Origin: Selaginella moellendorffii
Lineage: Eukaryota > Streptophyta > Lycopodiopsida > Selaginellales > Selaginellaceae
Reading direction: 5' to 3'
NCBI RefSeq assembly: GCF_000143415.4
Contig: NW_003314366.1
Location: forward strand, 479,886-539,230
Length of the DNA stretch: 59,345 nucleotides
A program made the position numbers and the translations under genes. The notes beneath the pieces are model-generated. The model was not told the origin of the DNA, did not search any database, and worked only from the letters and a program-made list of their open reading frames with translations. Of the stretch, positions 12,026 to 22,010 are shown in pieces; positions within the stretch are counted from its first letter, which is position 1; every line of letters starts with the position of its first letter.

Positions 12026-15000
12026 GTGTATATGCATAGCAATGGCAAAGCTTTGAAGAAATTTTTCTCATCTTGGAGCTCCACCATCTTGGCGCTCCTG
12101 GCGGTTCTCAAATCTAGCAGCAATAGCAAGAATGTAGGCCAGGGAAAGACGATCCACGCAAGAGCGATCGCTTCCGGCAGCGAATCCAACCTCTTGGTCG
12201 CCAGCAGCCTTGTTACAATGTACTCCAAGTGTGGAAGCACCGCAAACGCGACCAGGGTCTTTGATTCCATGCCCCTCCACGACGCTGTCTCCTGGAACGC
12301 TTTGATCCTGTGCTACGTTGACAATGGCCAAGAGATCTTTGCGCTCGACACACTCTCGGAGATGCTGCTAGAAAATCAAACTCGAGCACCACCGGATGCC
12401 GTGACCTTTGCTGCAGCGATCAAAGCTTGCGCTGGCCTGGCGAGCAAAGAAAACATCCATAGTGAGCTTCTTACAAAGATCGAGGCTTTGGAGAAAACTA
12501 TGAGAGTTCACTCTCGAGCTGCAAGGATGGGATTTGAGCAGGACATGGTTGTGGCGAGCTCGCTCGTGGATGCCTACGCAAAATGTGGGAGTTTGCTGGA
12601 TTCTCGCAGAGTTTTCGATAGGATGGTTCATCACGACGTCGTCGCTTGGACCTCGCTCCTTCTCGGGTATGCTGATACTAGTGCTCCCAGAGATCTTGGC
12701 CTGACTTTGGATTTGTTCTCGGCAGGCATGGAGGCTGCTGGATGCTCGCCAAACACGCGGACCTTCGTTGCAGTGATCAAGGCTTGCGCAAACTTGGCCG
12801 TGAGAGATAATGGTAAGAAGGCGGCGATGCTGCTCAAGGGGAGAGACTTACACTTGCAAGCTGAGAAGCTCGGATTTGGAAGGGATGCTTTCGTAGCAGC
12901 CAGCCTGGTGAACTTCTACGCGAAGTGTGGAAGGATGGAGCAGGCTCGAGAAGTTTTCGACAGGATAAAGCAGCCAGATGTGGTGTCATGGAACGCTCTG
13001 ATCTTGGGATATGCTGCGAATGGCCAAGGAGAGGTGGCTTACGAGCTTTTCCAGAGGTTTCTTCGACGACACAGAGATGGATATAGTTCGATCGCTCCCG
13101 ACGGAGTAACGTTTGCTGCTGCTTTGAACGCTTGCGGCGGCATGGCAGCGAAAGAACAGGCCAAACTTGGGACTGGAAAGCTGCTCAAAACTCTCGACAA
13201 AGTCATGGCTCTTCACGTCCAAGCCGAGAAGAGCTTGTCGTGCGATAAGTTTCCCAAGAGTATCGTCAACAGTCTCATGGATCTGTACGCCAGGTGTGGA
13301 AGTTTGGAGGATGCGAGGCGAGCATTCGACAGGATGTCGTGCCACTCGCATTCAAACTGGACGAGTTTGATTTCGATCTACGCCGACTACGACGAACCGG
13401 AGCTTGCTTTTGAGCTCTTCGAGCACTTGCAAGCTCATGACGAGCTTATCAATGCCCGAGCTTTCCTTGCCGGACTAAAAGCCGTCACTGCTCTTGTGGA
13501 ACGAGAACAAAGTGTGAGACAGGCTGATGGAAAACACTTGAAGTTGGTTTCCTTGAAGACCGCCTTGGAGATCCACTACCGAGCCATCAGCCATGGCTGC
13601 GATTGCGATAGCTACGTCGCATGCAGCCTCGTAACTCTTTACGCAAAGTGTGGAAGTCTTGTGGAGGCTACGAAAGTTTTCGAGGAGATGGCGGAGCCGC
13701 CGGATGCTGCGTTGTGGAACGCAGTGATTTTGGGATGTGCCGAGAACGAGCAAGGCGACTTGGCACTGGAATACTTCGCAAGGATGCAAGCTACAGCTTC
13801 CTGCAAGCCAGACGCCATTACTTTCTGTGCTGCTCTCGAGGCGTGCAGTGTTTTAGCCGGGAAAGAAGCAGGCACACAAGTTGAGGGCGATAAAGTTGCG
13901 AAGCTCGTTTCGCTGGAAAGAGGCATGGAAGTTCATTCCCGGATCGTGAAAGATGGTCGTGGAGAGCTAGAACAAGACGTGGTTCTTTCGAGTGCACTGA
14001 TCAGCATGTACTCGAAGTGTGGAAGCCTGGTGGATGCTGTGCGAGTTTTCGAGAGGATTGAGCGGCACGACGTTGTTTCTTGGACGGCACTCGTGCTCGG
14101 ATGTGTAGAAAACGGGGAGGCCGGACTGTCTTTGAGATACTTTTGGCCGATGCTGCTAGAACGGGACTCGTCTTCTTTCAAGCCCGACTCGAGAGCTGTC
14201 GTGGCTGCGCTCAAGGCTTGCTGCGCCCTGGCAGATGAAGAGAGATCCTCTCTAAAACTCGACGAGACATCGTCCAAGTTGATGGTCGAGAGTTTGGAGC
14301 AAGGCATGGCGGTTCATTCCGAAGCAGCCAAGCATGGATTCGAACTCGACATGGTGGTGGCCAACACCTTGGTGGAGTTTTACTCCAAGTGTGGAAGCAT
14401 GCTGGACGCTCGAGCAGCTTTCGACAAGATGCCTCAGCGAAACTCTTCGTCGTGGACTTCACTCCTGCTGGGATATGTCGAGTGTGGCCAGCCGGAGGTG
14501 GCTCTGGAACTCTTTGAGCTCGCAAGAGCAAGCAGGAGGGATCTCTTCGATGCTCCTGGCTTCGTTGCTGCTCTCAAGGCTTGCGGAGTTCTGGTTTCAC
14601 TCCAGTCGGCGAAAGATATCCATGCCGAGATCTATCGACGTCCAGACTTGCTCGAAGAGAACGAGCTCTTGGTGACGACTTTGGTGGATGTGTACGGTAA
14701 ATGCGGCAGCATGGTCGATGCTGAACACATTTTTGACTATGTGGTCGCGGCGAGAGACGATCCAGTGATTTGGTCGGCACTTATCTCTGGATACAGTCGA
14801 CAGGGAAACACGCAACAGGTGCTTGGAGTTTTCCGCAAGATGGAGGGCGAGTTTGTGCGAGTGAGCTCCAGCTCGTTGCTGTGCTTCCTCACGGCTTGCA
14901 GTCACGCAGGCCTTGTGGAGAAAGGAGCTCGCTGTTTCGAGAGGATGGCATCCAAGTATGGGGTTTCTCCGAGCTTAGAACACTATAGCGCAATGGTCGA

Positions 15001-15220
15001 TCTCTACGGCCGAGCCGGCAAACTCGAGGCTGCTCTGAGCTTGGTGGAAAGCGTGGCTTTGGAAGCAAATGCCGGGATCTGGAGAAGTATTCTCGGTGCC
15101 TGCTGGAAGTGGAAAAATTCCGTGGTGGCGAGAGTTGCGTACAAACGTTTGCTGGATATGAACGAAGCTGACGCTGGGGCTCATGTCACCATGGCAAATC
15201 TTTGCTCACTGGAACACTAG
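12026..15220 (+). CDS. Large PLS-class pentatricopeptide repeat protein
   Basis: An intronless frame of 1,064 residues. PPR proteins bind organellar RNA one base per repeat and act in editing, splicing or stabilisation. Repeats run almost end to end. Each block has the S-type signature LV-x-YAKCG followed by A-x-x-VFD-x-M and DVVSWTSLL, then an L-type unit ending in the pattern F-x-AALKAC. Between L and the next P repeat there are unusual spacers rich in Lys and Glu, ending in the pattern SLE-x-G-x-x-VHS. The C-terminus (from about residue 990) resembles an E-type motif (GIWRSILGACWKWKN) and stops without a DYW deaminase domain. An organellar presequence is plausible at the basic N-terminus but not clear. 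The first Met fits because the preceding DNA is AT-rich and non-coding. It converges with the next gene; the two stop codons are about 80 bp apart. Confidence 0.92.
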   Translation: MYMHSNGKALKKFFSSWSSTILALLAVLKSSSNSKNVGQGKTIHARAIASGSESNLLVASSLVTMYSKCGSTANATRVFDSMPLHDAVSWNALILCYVDNGQEIFALDTLSEMLLENQTRAPPDAVTFAAAIKACAGLASKENIHSELLTKIEALEKTMRVHSRAARMGFEQDMVVASSLVDAYAKCGSLLDSRRVFDRMVHHDVVAWTSLLLGYADTSAPRDLGLTLDLFSAGMEAAGCSPNTRTFVAVIKACANLAVRDNGKKAAMLLKGRDLHLQAEKLGFGRDAFVAASLVNFYAKCGRMEQAREVFDRIKQPDVVSWNALILGYAANGQGEVAYELFQRFLRRHRDGYSSIAPDGVTFAAALNACGGMAAKEQAKLGTGKLLKTLDKVMALHVQAEKSLSCDKFPKSIVNSLMDLYARCGSLEDARRAFDRMSCHSHSNWTSLISIYADYDEPELAFELFEHLQAHDELINARAFLAGLKAVTALVEREQSVRQADGKHLKLVSLKTALEIHYRAISHGCDCDSYVACSLVTLYAKCGSLVEATKVFEEMAEPPDAALWNAVILGCAENEQGDLALEYFARMQATASCKPDAITFCAALEACSVLAGKEAGTQVEGDKVAKLVSLERGMEVHSRIVKDGRGELEQDVVLSSALISMYSKCGSLVDAVRVFERIERHDVVSWTALVLGCVENGEAGLSLRYFWPMLLERDSSSFKPDSRAVVAALKACCALADEERSSLKLDETSSKLMVESLEQGMAVHSEAAKHGFELDMVVANTLVEFYSKCGSMLDARAAFDKMPQRNSSSWTSLLLGYVECGQPEVALELFELARASRRDLFDAPGFVAALKACGVLVSLQSAKDIHAEIYRRPDLLEENELLVTTLVDVYGKCGSMVDAEHIFDYVVAARDDPVIWSALISGYSRQGNTQQVLGVFRKMEGEFVRVSSSSLLCFLTACSHAGLVEKGARCFERMASKYGVSPSLEHYSAMVDLYGRAGKLEAALSLVESVALEANAGIWRSILGACWKWKNSVVARVAYKRLLDMNEADAGAHVTMANLCSLEH

Positions 15221-15300
15221 AAGAACGGCTACTGCCATGTTTTGGATCGAGTCACTCCCTCGTTTCGTTTGTGGATGATCTTTGTGGTGAAACTCGAAAG

Positions 15301-17145
15301 CTAGAAGACTTTGATACTGCCACCACCTTTGCCACCACTACTAAGCGAGAACAAGTTCCGGAGAAGAACGTAGCTAGCGCTCGTCGTCGTGGAAACTCTC
15401 GAGAGTACACGCTCCGCGGCATGAGCTCCGTGGTGCAGGCTATTGTGGCTCTTGCAAGCAGCCAAGAGACACGTCCACTCGAGCATGTCCGGAACAAATG
15501 GCATCGTGAGTATGAGCTCCTGCGCGTGATCCAAATGCCCAGCTCGTCCCAGGAGATCGATCATGCAGCTGAAGTGCTGCTTCGTCGGCTGGATCCAGTA
15601 GTCCATTGTCATGGACACGAACGAGCACTTCCCAGTGTAGACTTTGCCTTCGTGACTGCAAGCGATGAGGATGGACGCAAAGCACACTGCTCCAGGCGAG
15701 TGAATTGCCTTCATCGTGTCGAAGAGATCAAACGCTGCTGTGTTGTCTGTGTTTTGGGCATAACCAGCGAGCATCGTGGTCCAGGAGACAGAGCTTTGCT
15801 CGGGCATTGAGTGGAAGAGCTTCTCGGCCTGACCAAGATGCCCGTTTAGAGCAAAAGCCGAGAGCATTGCATCCCAAGACACTGAGTCCCACTCTGGCAT
15901 CCGGTAGAAGATCTCCTCGGCCTCTTCGATGTACCCGTTTTGAGCGAACGAAGCCAACATCACTGTCCACGATACCATGCTTCGCTCTGGAAGAACTCTG
16001 TCAAAGATGTGTGCTGCGTGCTCCAGATGACCCTTTTGGGCATATGCAAGCATCAGTGTGTTCCAACAGACGAGATCCCATTCCGGCATCCGATCAAATA
16101 CCGACTTTGCTTCGTCGATTTGCGAAGAAGCAGCGTAGAGCGAGAGCATCGTGGTCCATGAAACGAGATTCTTTTCGGGCATGTCTTGGAAGAGCTTCTC
16201 AGCGTCATACGTATGCCCGTTTTGGGCATATGCTGCAAGCATAGCTGTCCACGACACAACATTCCACTGTGGCATTTTAATAAAACAGTTCCGTGCTTGA
16301 TCCACATTCCCGAACTGAGCATATAGTCCCAAGATTGCGGTCCAGGAAACCAAGTTTCTCTGTGGCATCTGATCAAACATGGTATTTGCTTGATCGATTT
16401 GACCATTCTGGGCATATAGAACGAGAATCGCAGTGCACGAAACCAAGTCGTGCTCCGGCATTCCATCAAACAACCGCATGGATTGCTCGAGGTTACCGTT
16501 TTGAGCGTATGCAGCCAGCATGGCTGTCTCGGCGATCATGTCTCGAAGTGGCATAGCATCGAAGATCTCTTTCGCAGAGAAGATATGACCCTTTTGGGCA
16601 TATGCCGCGAGCATGGCAGTCCAAGAAACAAGGTTCTTTTCAGGCATAGAATCAAAGATTTGAGTGGCTTCGAGGAGCAAGCCGTGACCGATGAAAGCAG
16701 TGAGAATCGCGTTCCAAGAAACGATGCTAACAATTGGAGTAGAATCAAAGATGATCTTTGCAGAGTCAAGATGCCCACACTGGGCATATGTCGAGAGCAT
16801 GATGTTCCAGGAGACGAGCGAGCGCTGCGGCATGGAATCAAAGAGGAGCTTCGCGTTTTCTAGCTGCCCATTACGGGAATAGGCCGTGAGCATGAAATCC
16901 CAGCTGAAAGAGTCCCGCATGGCCGTGTCCAATCGATCAAACACCTCTCTCGCGAGCTGTGGACTCCCGCATTTGCCAAACATCTCGATCAGCTTGTTGA
17001 GGATGAAGATCGAGGAGGACGATTCATCGCCACCGTGCTTGATCGCGACCGCGCGCCGCACGCCATGCTCGATCGCCCGAGCTAGAGACAGCGACTTGCA
17101 AGCCTCGATCCTGCGAAGCCACTCGTCCTGGGTGTGAAGGATCAT
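15301..17145 (-). CDS. PPR protein with a long array of 31-residue S repeats
   Basis: An intronless frame of 614 residues. From about residue 80 to 480 it is an almost uniform array of 31-residue units of the form NLVSWTAMLAAYAQNGH followed by A-x-x-LFD-x-MPE, i.e. S-type PPR repeats in tandem (SS array), with few or no P and L repeats between. The C-terminal part (FASILIACSHEGKV, MIDLLGRAGHLDHA, WTCLLAACKSH) is the usual L2/S2/E1-like end, and no DYW domain follows. RNA binding in plastid or mitochondrion is the family role; the target cannot be read by eye. One repeat has IAETAML instead of VSWTAML, and one has a one-residue insertion. Transposon DNA begins only about 40 bp upstream of the start codon. 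Confidence 0.92.
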   Translation of the reverse strand: MILHTQDEWLRRIEACKSLSLARAIEHGVRRAVAIKHGGDESSSSIFILNKLIEMFGKCGSPQLAREVFDRLDTAMRDSFSWDFMLTAYSRNGQLENAKLLFDSMPQRSLVSWNIMLSTYAQCGHLDSAKIIFDSTPIVSIVSWNAILTAFIGHGLLLEATQIFDSMPEKNLVSWTAMLAAYAQKGHIFSAKEIFDAMPLRDMIAETAMLAAYAQNGNLEQSMRLFDGMPEHDLVSCTAILVLYAQNGQIDQANTMFDQMPQRNLVSWTAILGLYAQFGNVDQARNCFIKMPQWNVVSWTAMLAAYAQNGHTYDAEKLFQDMPEKNLVSWTTMLSLYAASSQIDEAKSVFDRMPEWDLVCWNTLMLAYAQKGHLEHAAHIFDRVLPERSMVSWTVMLASFAQNGYIEEAEEIFYRMPEWDSVSWDAMLSAFALNGHLGQAEKLFHSMPEQSSVSWTTMLAGYAQNTDNTAAFDLFDTMKAIHSPGAVCFASILIACSHEGKVYTGKCSFVSMTMDYWIQPTKQHFSCMIDLLGRAGHLDHAQELILTMPFVPDMLEWTCLLAACKSHNSLHHGAHAAERVLSRVSTTTSASYVLLRNLFSLSSGGKGGGSIKVF

Positions 17146-17187
17146 TGCTTGGGCCTTCTCGACCAGACTGGTGGATAGATTGCCACT

Positions 17188-18888
17188 TAGAGACTCATTA
17201 AACCACTTGTGGTGGTTTTTTCCCTTTGTTTGGTTTAGTTCTAGTTATACCCATTAGAAATACTTTTTGTATCTCAATCCAACTATTTATTCTTGAGTAA
17301 TTTTAGCTTCTATCAACATAACCATCACACTTTGAAACTTTTAATTTTGATTTCTCGAAGTCAATTTCTTAGGTGTCTCCGACACCTTGCATTACACATA
17401 TTATGCAAACTCCACTTCTCCATCATAGGAAGTTCTTTACTTGAGGGCACCATCATCCTCTTTTTTATTTTATGCCACTCTAAACACTAAGTTTTATTTA
17501 TCCATAATTCACGACCCTATCATTTGGCTAATTTGCTACTCCCTCTTTTAAAACTTTCACCTTTGCCAAATTGAAGTATTTGGGAATCCATCATTGGAAA
17601 TATATTTTCTTTCCCATGATCTATTAGCATCCAACATATAAGTGTTCTTTGCCTAACTTTACCATTTAGATTTTTTCCAATGATTTCTATAGCTCTCTTG
17701 ATGTTAAGTGATATCTTCTTGCTTGCCCTTTGTGAGATCTTTCATATTTTGCCTTTATCCTTTGATCGTTTCACTAAATAATGTAGGATCACTACTTCCA
17801 TCATTGAAGTATCCTTTTAGTTCCATAACTAAGGCTTTGCTTTGCTAAATCCAGAGGGTGTTTACCCCTAATAAGTCTTTTTAGCATTTTTTACTGTAAG
17901 CTTTATCCACAGCCCAACTTTATAGCCCTCCTATAAGTATTTCCTAAAAATTACTTTCTTAGACTCACTATACCATCGCATTGACACCCTTGATTTCCCT
18001 TTAAGTGTCTTTCCCACTTGGTCACTTTGACTAAGTCACACTATTACCAACAGTTCAAATCACCACTTTCCTATTCCTTAACCAAACAAGGGATTTGTCC
18101 TTTTTTAACACCTAGTAACCTAATCTTAACAGATTTGCCAATAAGTATTAAGCCTTTCAAACCTTTAAGTTGTTGACAATGACCTTGAGGGCATCCTTCA
18201 CACTTGGTAGTATGCCCAAACTAGCCCTTCTGGCCAAGGGTCTATAGTAACTAAGATTGGGTGTCCACATCCAATTCACCACATCTTTTATGCCACTTGC
18301 ACCAAAATGTTTAAGTTAGATATATTGAGCTTTCACACTAAGAAATCTAACCATGCATCATGACTCTAAGGCATCCCCCGTTTGGCGGTATACCCAAGCC
18401 AATCTCCTTACTAAGAGTTCATGACCTCCAGAAAATGAATGTTTTCATATTCCAAACCATCACCATGCCCTAGTGAGTTGGGACTCGAACTCAAGCACTA
18501 AAGAGTTGGGACTCAAACTCAACCTTCACATGTATCTACGAGAGGCATCACCCAAGATACCTAGTATAACTCCCTATGTTGGTGCACCAACTTATACTTA
18601 AAGTGTGTTATTGATCACAATTTAGGAACTTAGTTCCTCTGAATTGCCAAATCCTCTCACTTGACAAGTCTGTAATCATGCATGAACTCCTCCATACTTG
18701 GCTCTATGGGCTACCCCTCTTTGAAGTCAACACCTTCCACTAGGGTTTTTGTTCTCCCGACTTGCCAATCTCACTTAGCAAGTCACCTAACTAGCTTAAT
18801 ATAGTTTTATGTATAAGTGTGAAAATCCTTAACTATCGACTTTCATTCAAAGCCATCTCTTTGAACACTCAGGAACTATTTCCCCAAC
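17188..18888 (-). mobile_element. Decayed internal region of retrotransposon R (empty-site copy)
   Basis: The sequence aligns over its whole length with 22,165-23,708 joined to 36,971-37,140, that is, with the internal region of R without the 13.3-kb DNA transposon. Shared landmarks are CCACTTGTGGTGGTT at the start and GAACTATTTCCCCAAC at the end. It has no coding capacity that I can see. Compared with the 22-kb copy it has lost most CG dinucleotides through C-to-T and G-to-A changes. Its right end is cut by the gypsy LTR at 18,889. Confidence 0.8.
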
Positions 18889-19274
18889 TGTCAAGACCCC
18901 CAACAAGATCAAGACTAGAAAATGCTAAAGACAAAGAGAAAAGCTAGTGGAAACAAAGAAGAGGCCTTAGACTGGTGTTGATTCAGATTGTGGAGAAATG
19001 GAACAAGGCTAACCTATATATACTATAGGTTGATGAAGCTCCACCACTCTTGGATCGAGGACGGCCTAAATATAGCTGAGGTCGAGGAGGCGCCACATCA
19101 TCATCAGGAATATGGCTCGAGACTCAAGAATCGGGAAGTGTCTCGAGAGTCAGGAATAAGGAAGTGTCTCGAGAGTCAAGAATAGGGAAGTGTCTCGAGA
19201 GTCAGGAATGTGGTCTGCAGGTCAGGAATCCGGCGAGAGTCAGGAATGTGGCATGAATTGGGGGATTCCTGACA
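18889..19274 (-). repeat. 3' LTR of the chromodomain gypsy element
   Basis: The LTR runs on the minus strand from TGTCAGGAATCC (19,274) to TCTTGACA (18,889), with the inverted ends TGTCA...TGACA. A purine-rich tract lies directly upstream on the minus strand (CTTGAGGAGGGGGTGC, 19,275-19,290). The flanking five bases on the left are CCAAC. The matching target duplication cannot be checked because the other end of the element is missing. Confidence 0.8.
19108..19235. repeat. 26-bp tandem repeats in the gypsy LTR
   Basis: Four to five imperfect copies of a 26-bp unit that contains GTGTCTCGAGAGTCAGGAAT. Repeats in this part of an LTR often sit in the enhancer region. That role is an inference. 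Confidence 0.75.
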
Positions 19275-19285
19275 GCACCCCCTCC

Positions 19286-21204
19286 TCAAGAACGAGTGGA
19301 ACGAGGATGTGAACGAGAACAAAGAGGAGGATGAGATGAGCGGCGAGATGGAGAAAAAGAATGAGGACTGGGACGAGAAGGATAGCGGCGGTGGAAGTCC
19401 TGAACAAGGTCAGGAGAATGAATCAGGTTGTCCGCAGGTTCCCAAGTGCGTTCCTCAGGTCCATAACCCTTCCAGTCGACCAGATAGTAGAGTTTAGACC
19501 GTGAAATCTTGGAATCAAGGATGTCTTGAACCTCGTACTCAGACCCATCCTCGAGCTGCACTGGTGGAGGCGGAGGAATGACCCAATTTGGAATAGGACT
19601 GGGAATATAAGGCTCAAGGAGAGAGGAGTGAAAAACGGGGTGAATTTGATATGAGGAGGGAAGTGCAAGGCGATAAGTGACGGGATTAATGATGGCAGTG
19701 ATAGGAAAAGGACCGAGGCATTTGAAATCGAGTTTTGGACAGGGCCTGGTGGTGGAGATATTTCGCCTGAGGAGCCAGACTTTATCCCTGATATTGTAAG
19801 GGGGACAATCCTGACGATGGATATTGGCAAATGTTTTGTGAGATTCCTGAGCACGATGGAGGTGGAAGGAGATGGAGTTGTGGATTTCCTGAAGGTTGGA
19901 GATAAATGCCTCAGAGCGGGGATTTAAACGAGAGGATTCAGATGGAGAAGGAAGTGAGAGATTGAATCGGGGATTTCGGCCAGAGTTCGCAAAGAAGGGG
20001 GAAACTCGAAGAGAGGAGTGAACAGAGTTGTTATAGGAGAACTCAGCAAGGGGAAGGATATCGAACCAGTTATCCTGATGATAGTTGATGAAGCACCTCA
20101 GGAATTGTTCCAGCGTCTGAATCGTTCGCTCGGATTGTCCATCAGTTTGAGGATGATATGCCGAAGAGAGGTTGGCCTTCACTCCAAGCAGCTGCAAAAA
20201 CCGTTGCCAGAAATGAGAGATGAACTGAGGCCCCCGATCCGAAACCACATCTGTAGGAATCCCATGAAGTCGGAAAATTTCCCTGAATACCAGTTTTGCC
20301 ATGTCCTCGCCCGAAAATTCCTTGGTACACGGCAAGAAGTGCGCCATCTTTGTGAAGCGATCCACCATGACTAAAATACTGTTGAAGCCTCCAGAACTCG
20401 GAAGATCACTCAAGAAATCCATGGAGATGGATTCCCAAGGACCTGAAGGGACCGGGAGGGAATGAAGCAAACCTGAAGGAAGGTGGTGAGGTACCTTATT
20501 CTGAGCACAAGTGTCACAGGAGGTAACAAAAGCTTTGATGTAGTCATCCATGTGAGGCCACCAAAAGTCCCGTCCAACTAGCTCATAGGTTTTCGCAATG
20601 CCGAAATGACCAGCAGTCGGGCTATCGTGGCACGCCATCAGGACCAACCTTCGAGCATCACCTTCAGGAACGTAAAGCTGCTCCCCACGGTACAATAAGC
20701 CATCTAAGAACTCGAACTCGTCAAATCGCCAGTAGTCGGGAGTCACTGGGTGTCCAGCCTGAAGATGGGTGAAAATATTGTTGGCGAGGTCATCAGATTG
20801 GAGATCGTTTCTGATTGCATCCATCAAGGAGGAGTCCTGAGGGGCCAGGGAAATTGCCATAACTTGAAGCCGATCAGGACCGAGGATAACTTGATCCTGT
20901 TGATCGAAGGCAGGATTACCAGGCCTAAGACTGAGATAGGAGCGCCTTGAAAGAGCATCAGGAAGGCCTTGAAGCTTTCCAGGTCTGTACTTGATAACAA
21001 AGTCAAACCGACTCAGGAATTGTGCCCACCTTGCTTGACGATGGCTCAAAACTCGGGAAGTGGCAAAGTACTCGAGATTTTTGTGATCCGTCCAAACTAT
21101 TGTTTGATGGCCCGCCCCCTCCAAGAAACGGCACCACTCTCCAAAGGAATCCACGATGGCAAGGAGCTCCTTGTCGTGGATTTCGTAATTGATCTCCCGG
21201 GATC
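19286..21204 (-). pseudogene. Gypsy pol, 3' half: RNase H, integrase, chromodomain
   Basis: An open frame of about 640 residues, truncated at its 5' end. It begins inside the reverse transcriptase/RNase H junction (SREINYEIHDKELLAI, TDHKNLEYF). An HHCC integrase zinc finger follows (about residues 195-238, ending SCDTCAQNK), then the core with Asp265 (MDFLSDLP), Asp325 (VVSDRG) and Glu361 (GQSERT), so the D,D-35-E spacing is exact. The C-terminal chromodomain is at about 558-612 (YEVQDILDSKI, YYLVDWKGYG, TWEPADNL). This is a chromovirus-type Ty3/gypsy element; a Tcn1-like clade would fit a seedless plant but needs a tree. There are no internal stops, so decay is recent. Protease, most of reverse transcriptase and gag are lost at the junction near 21,205. 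Confidence 0.9.
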
Positions 21205-21996
21205 GGAGCATCGGCCAGTCGATCTCCCGGGGGAACTAGAGCCGGCTCTTGAACACTTCACCAAGCTACCCTACTTATCGGTCTGTGTTCACTCTAGTTT
21301 TGGACTTCCCAGTGGGCAGCTCATCACCCAACACTGGGTCCGGCCTTCCTGGGCCAAACTGGCCTTTCCTGGCCAAACTGGCTCCATTGCAGTCCTCCCC
21401 CTACTATACTTTTGGAGCTCACCAAACCCCCCAGGGTCTGGGAGACAAACGCTTTGGGCTTTCACCCTCTCAGACTCGAACTCGGACTCGGCCTCGGACT
21501 CGGACTCGGACTCGGACTCGGACTCGGACTCGGCCTCGGTCTCGGTCTCGGTCCCGATCTCGGTCTCGATCTCGGTCCCGGTCTCGGTCTTGGTCCTGGT
21601 CTCGACTTCGGACTCCATCTCGGGTCCATCTCGGACTCCATCTCGGACTCCACCTCGGACTCCATCTCGGGTCCATCTCGGACTCCATCTCGGACTCCAT
21701 CTCGGGTCCATCTCGGACTCCACTTCGGACTCCACTTCGGACCCCAACTCGGGTCCATCTCGGACACTTCCACGTGTCATGTGTTGGTCCTTTTTGGTCC
21801 CTTTTTGGAGCCTCGCTTATGGCTCGCTTCGTGCTCGTTCCTCGAGCCCTTTGTTGGGAGTTCCACTCCCGCTCTCGACCTTCCAAGTCGGGGCTTTTAG
21901 TCCAAATGTGTTACGCTCGTTTGGTTTTCGCTTTGGCCACCACCACATGGCACCCTTCCGGCTCCACTTTGGGGCCTAGGGATTTTGTGTCTCACA
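21205..21996 (-). repeat. Truncated 3' LTR of retrotransposon R
   Basis: On the minus strand it starts at TGTGAGACACAAAATCCC (21,996) and matches the LTR at 39,251-41,049 closely. It breaks off after about 790 bp at CCGATGCTCC (21,205), where gypsy pol begins. It contains the hexamer array (about 21,470-21,605) and a short version of the 12-bp minisatellite (about 21,605-21,770). The long frames on both strands here are repeat artefacts. Confidence 0.85.
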
Positions 21997-22010
21997 ACTC
22001 CACCACCCAT
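21997..22010 (-). other. Polypurine tract of retrotransposon R
   Basis: On the minus strand the bases TGGGTGGTGGAGT lie directly before the 3' LTR start TGTGAGACAC. This is where a plus-strand primer would be expected. Confidence 0.55.

Noticed and set aside
15202-15810. A 202-residue plus-strand frame overlapping the end of the second PPR gene
   Set aside because: It is antisense to a well-conserved PPR array and shows no family features.
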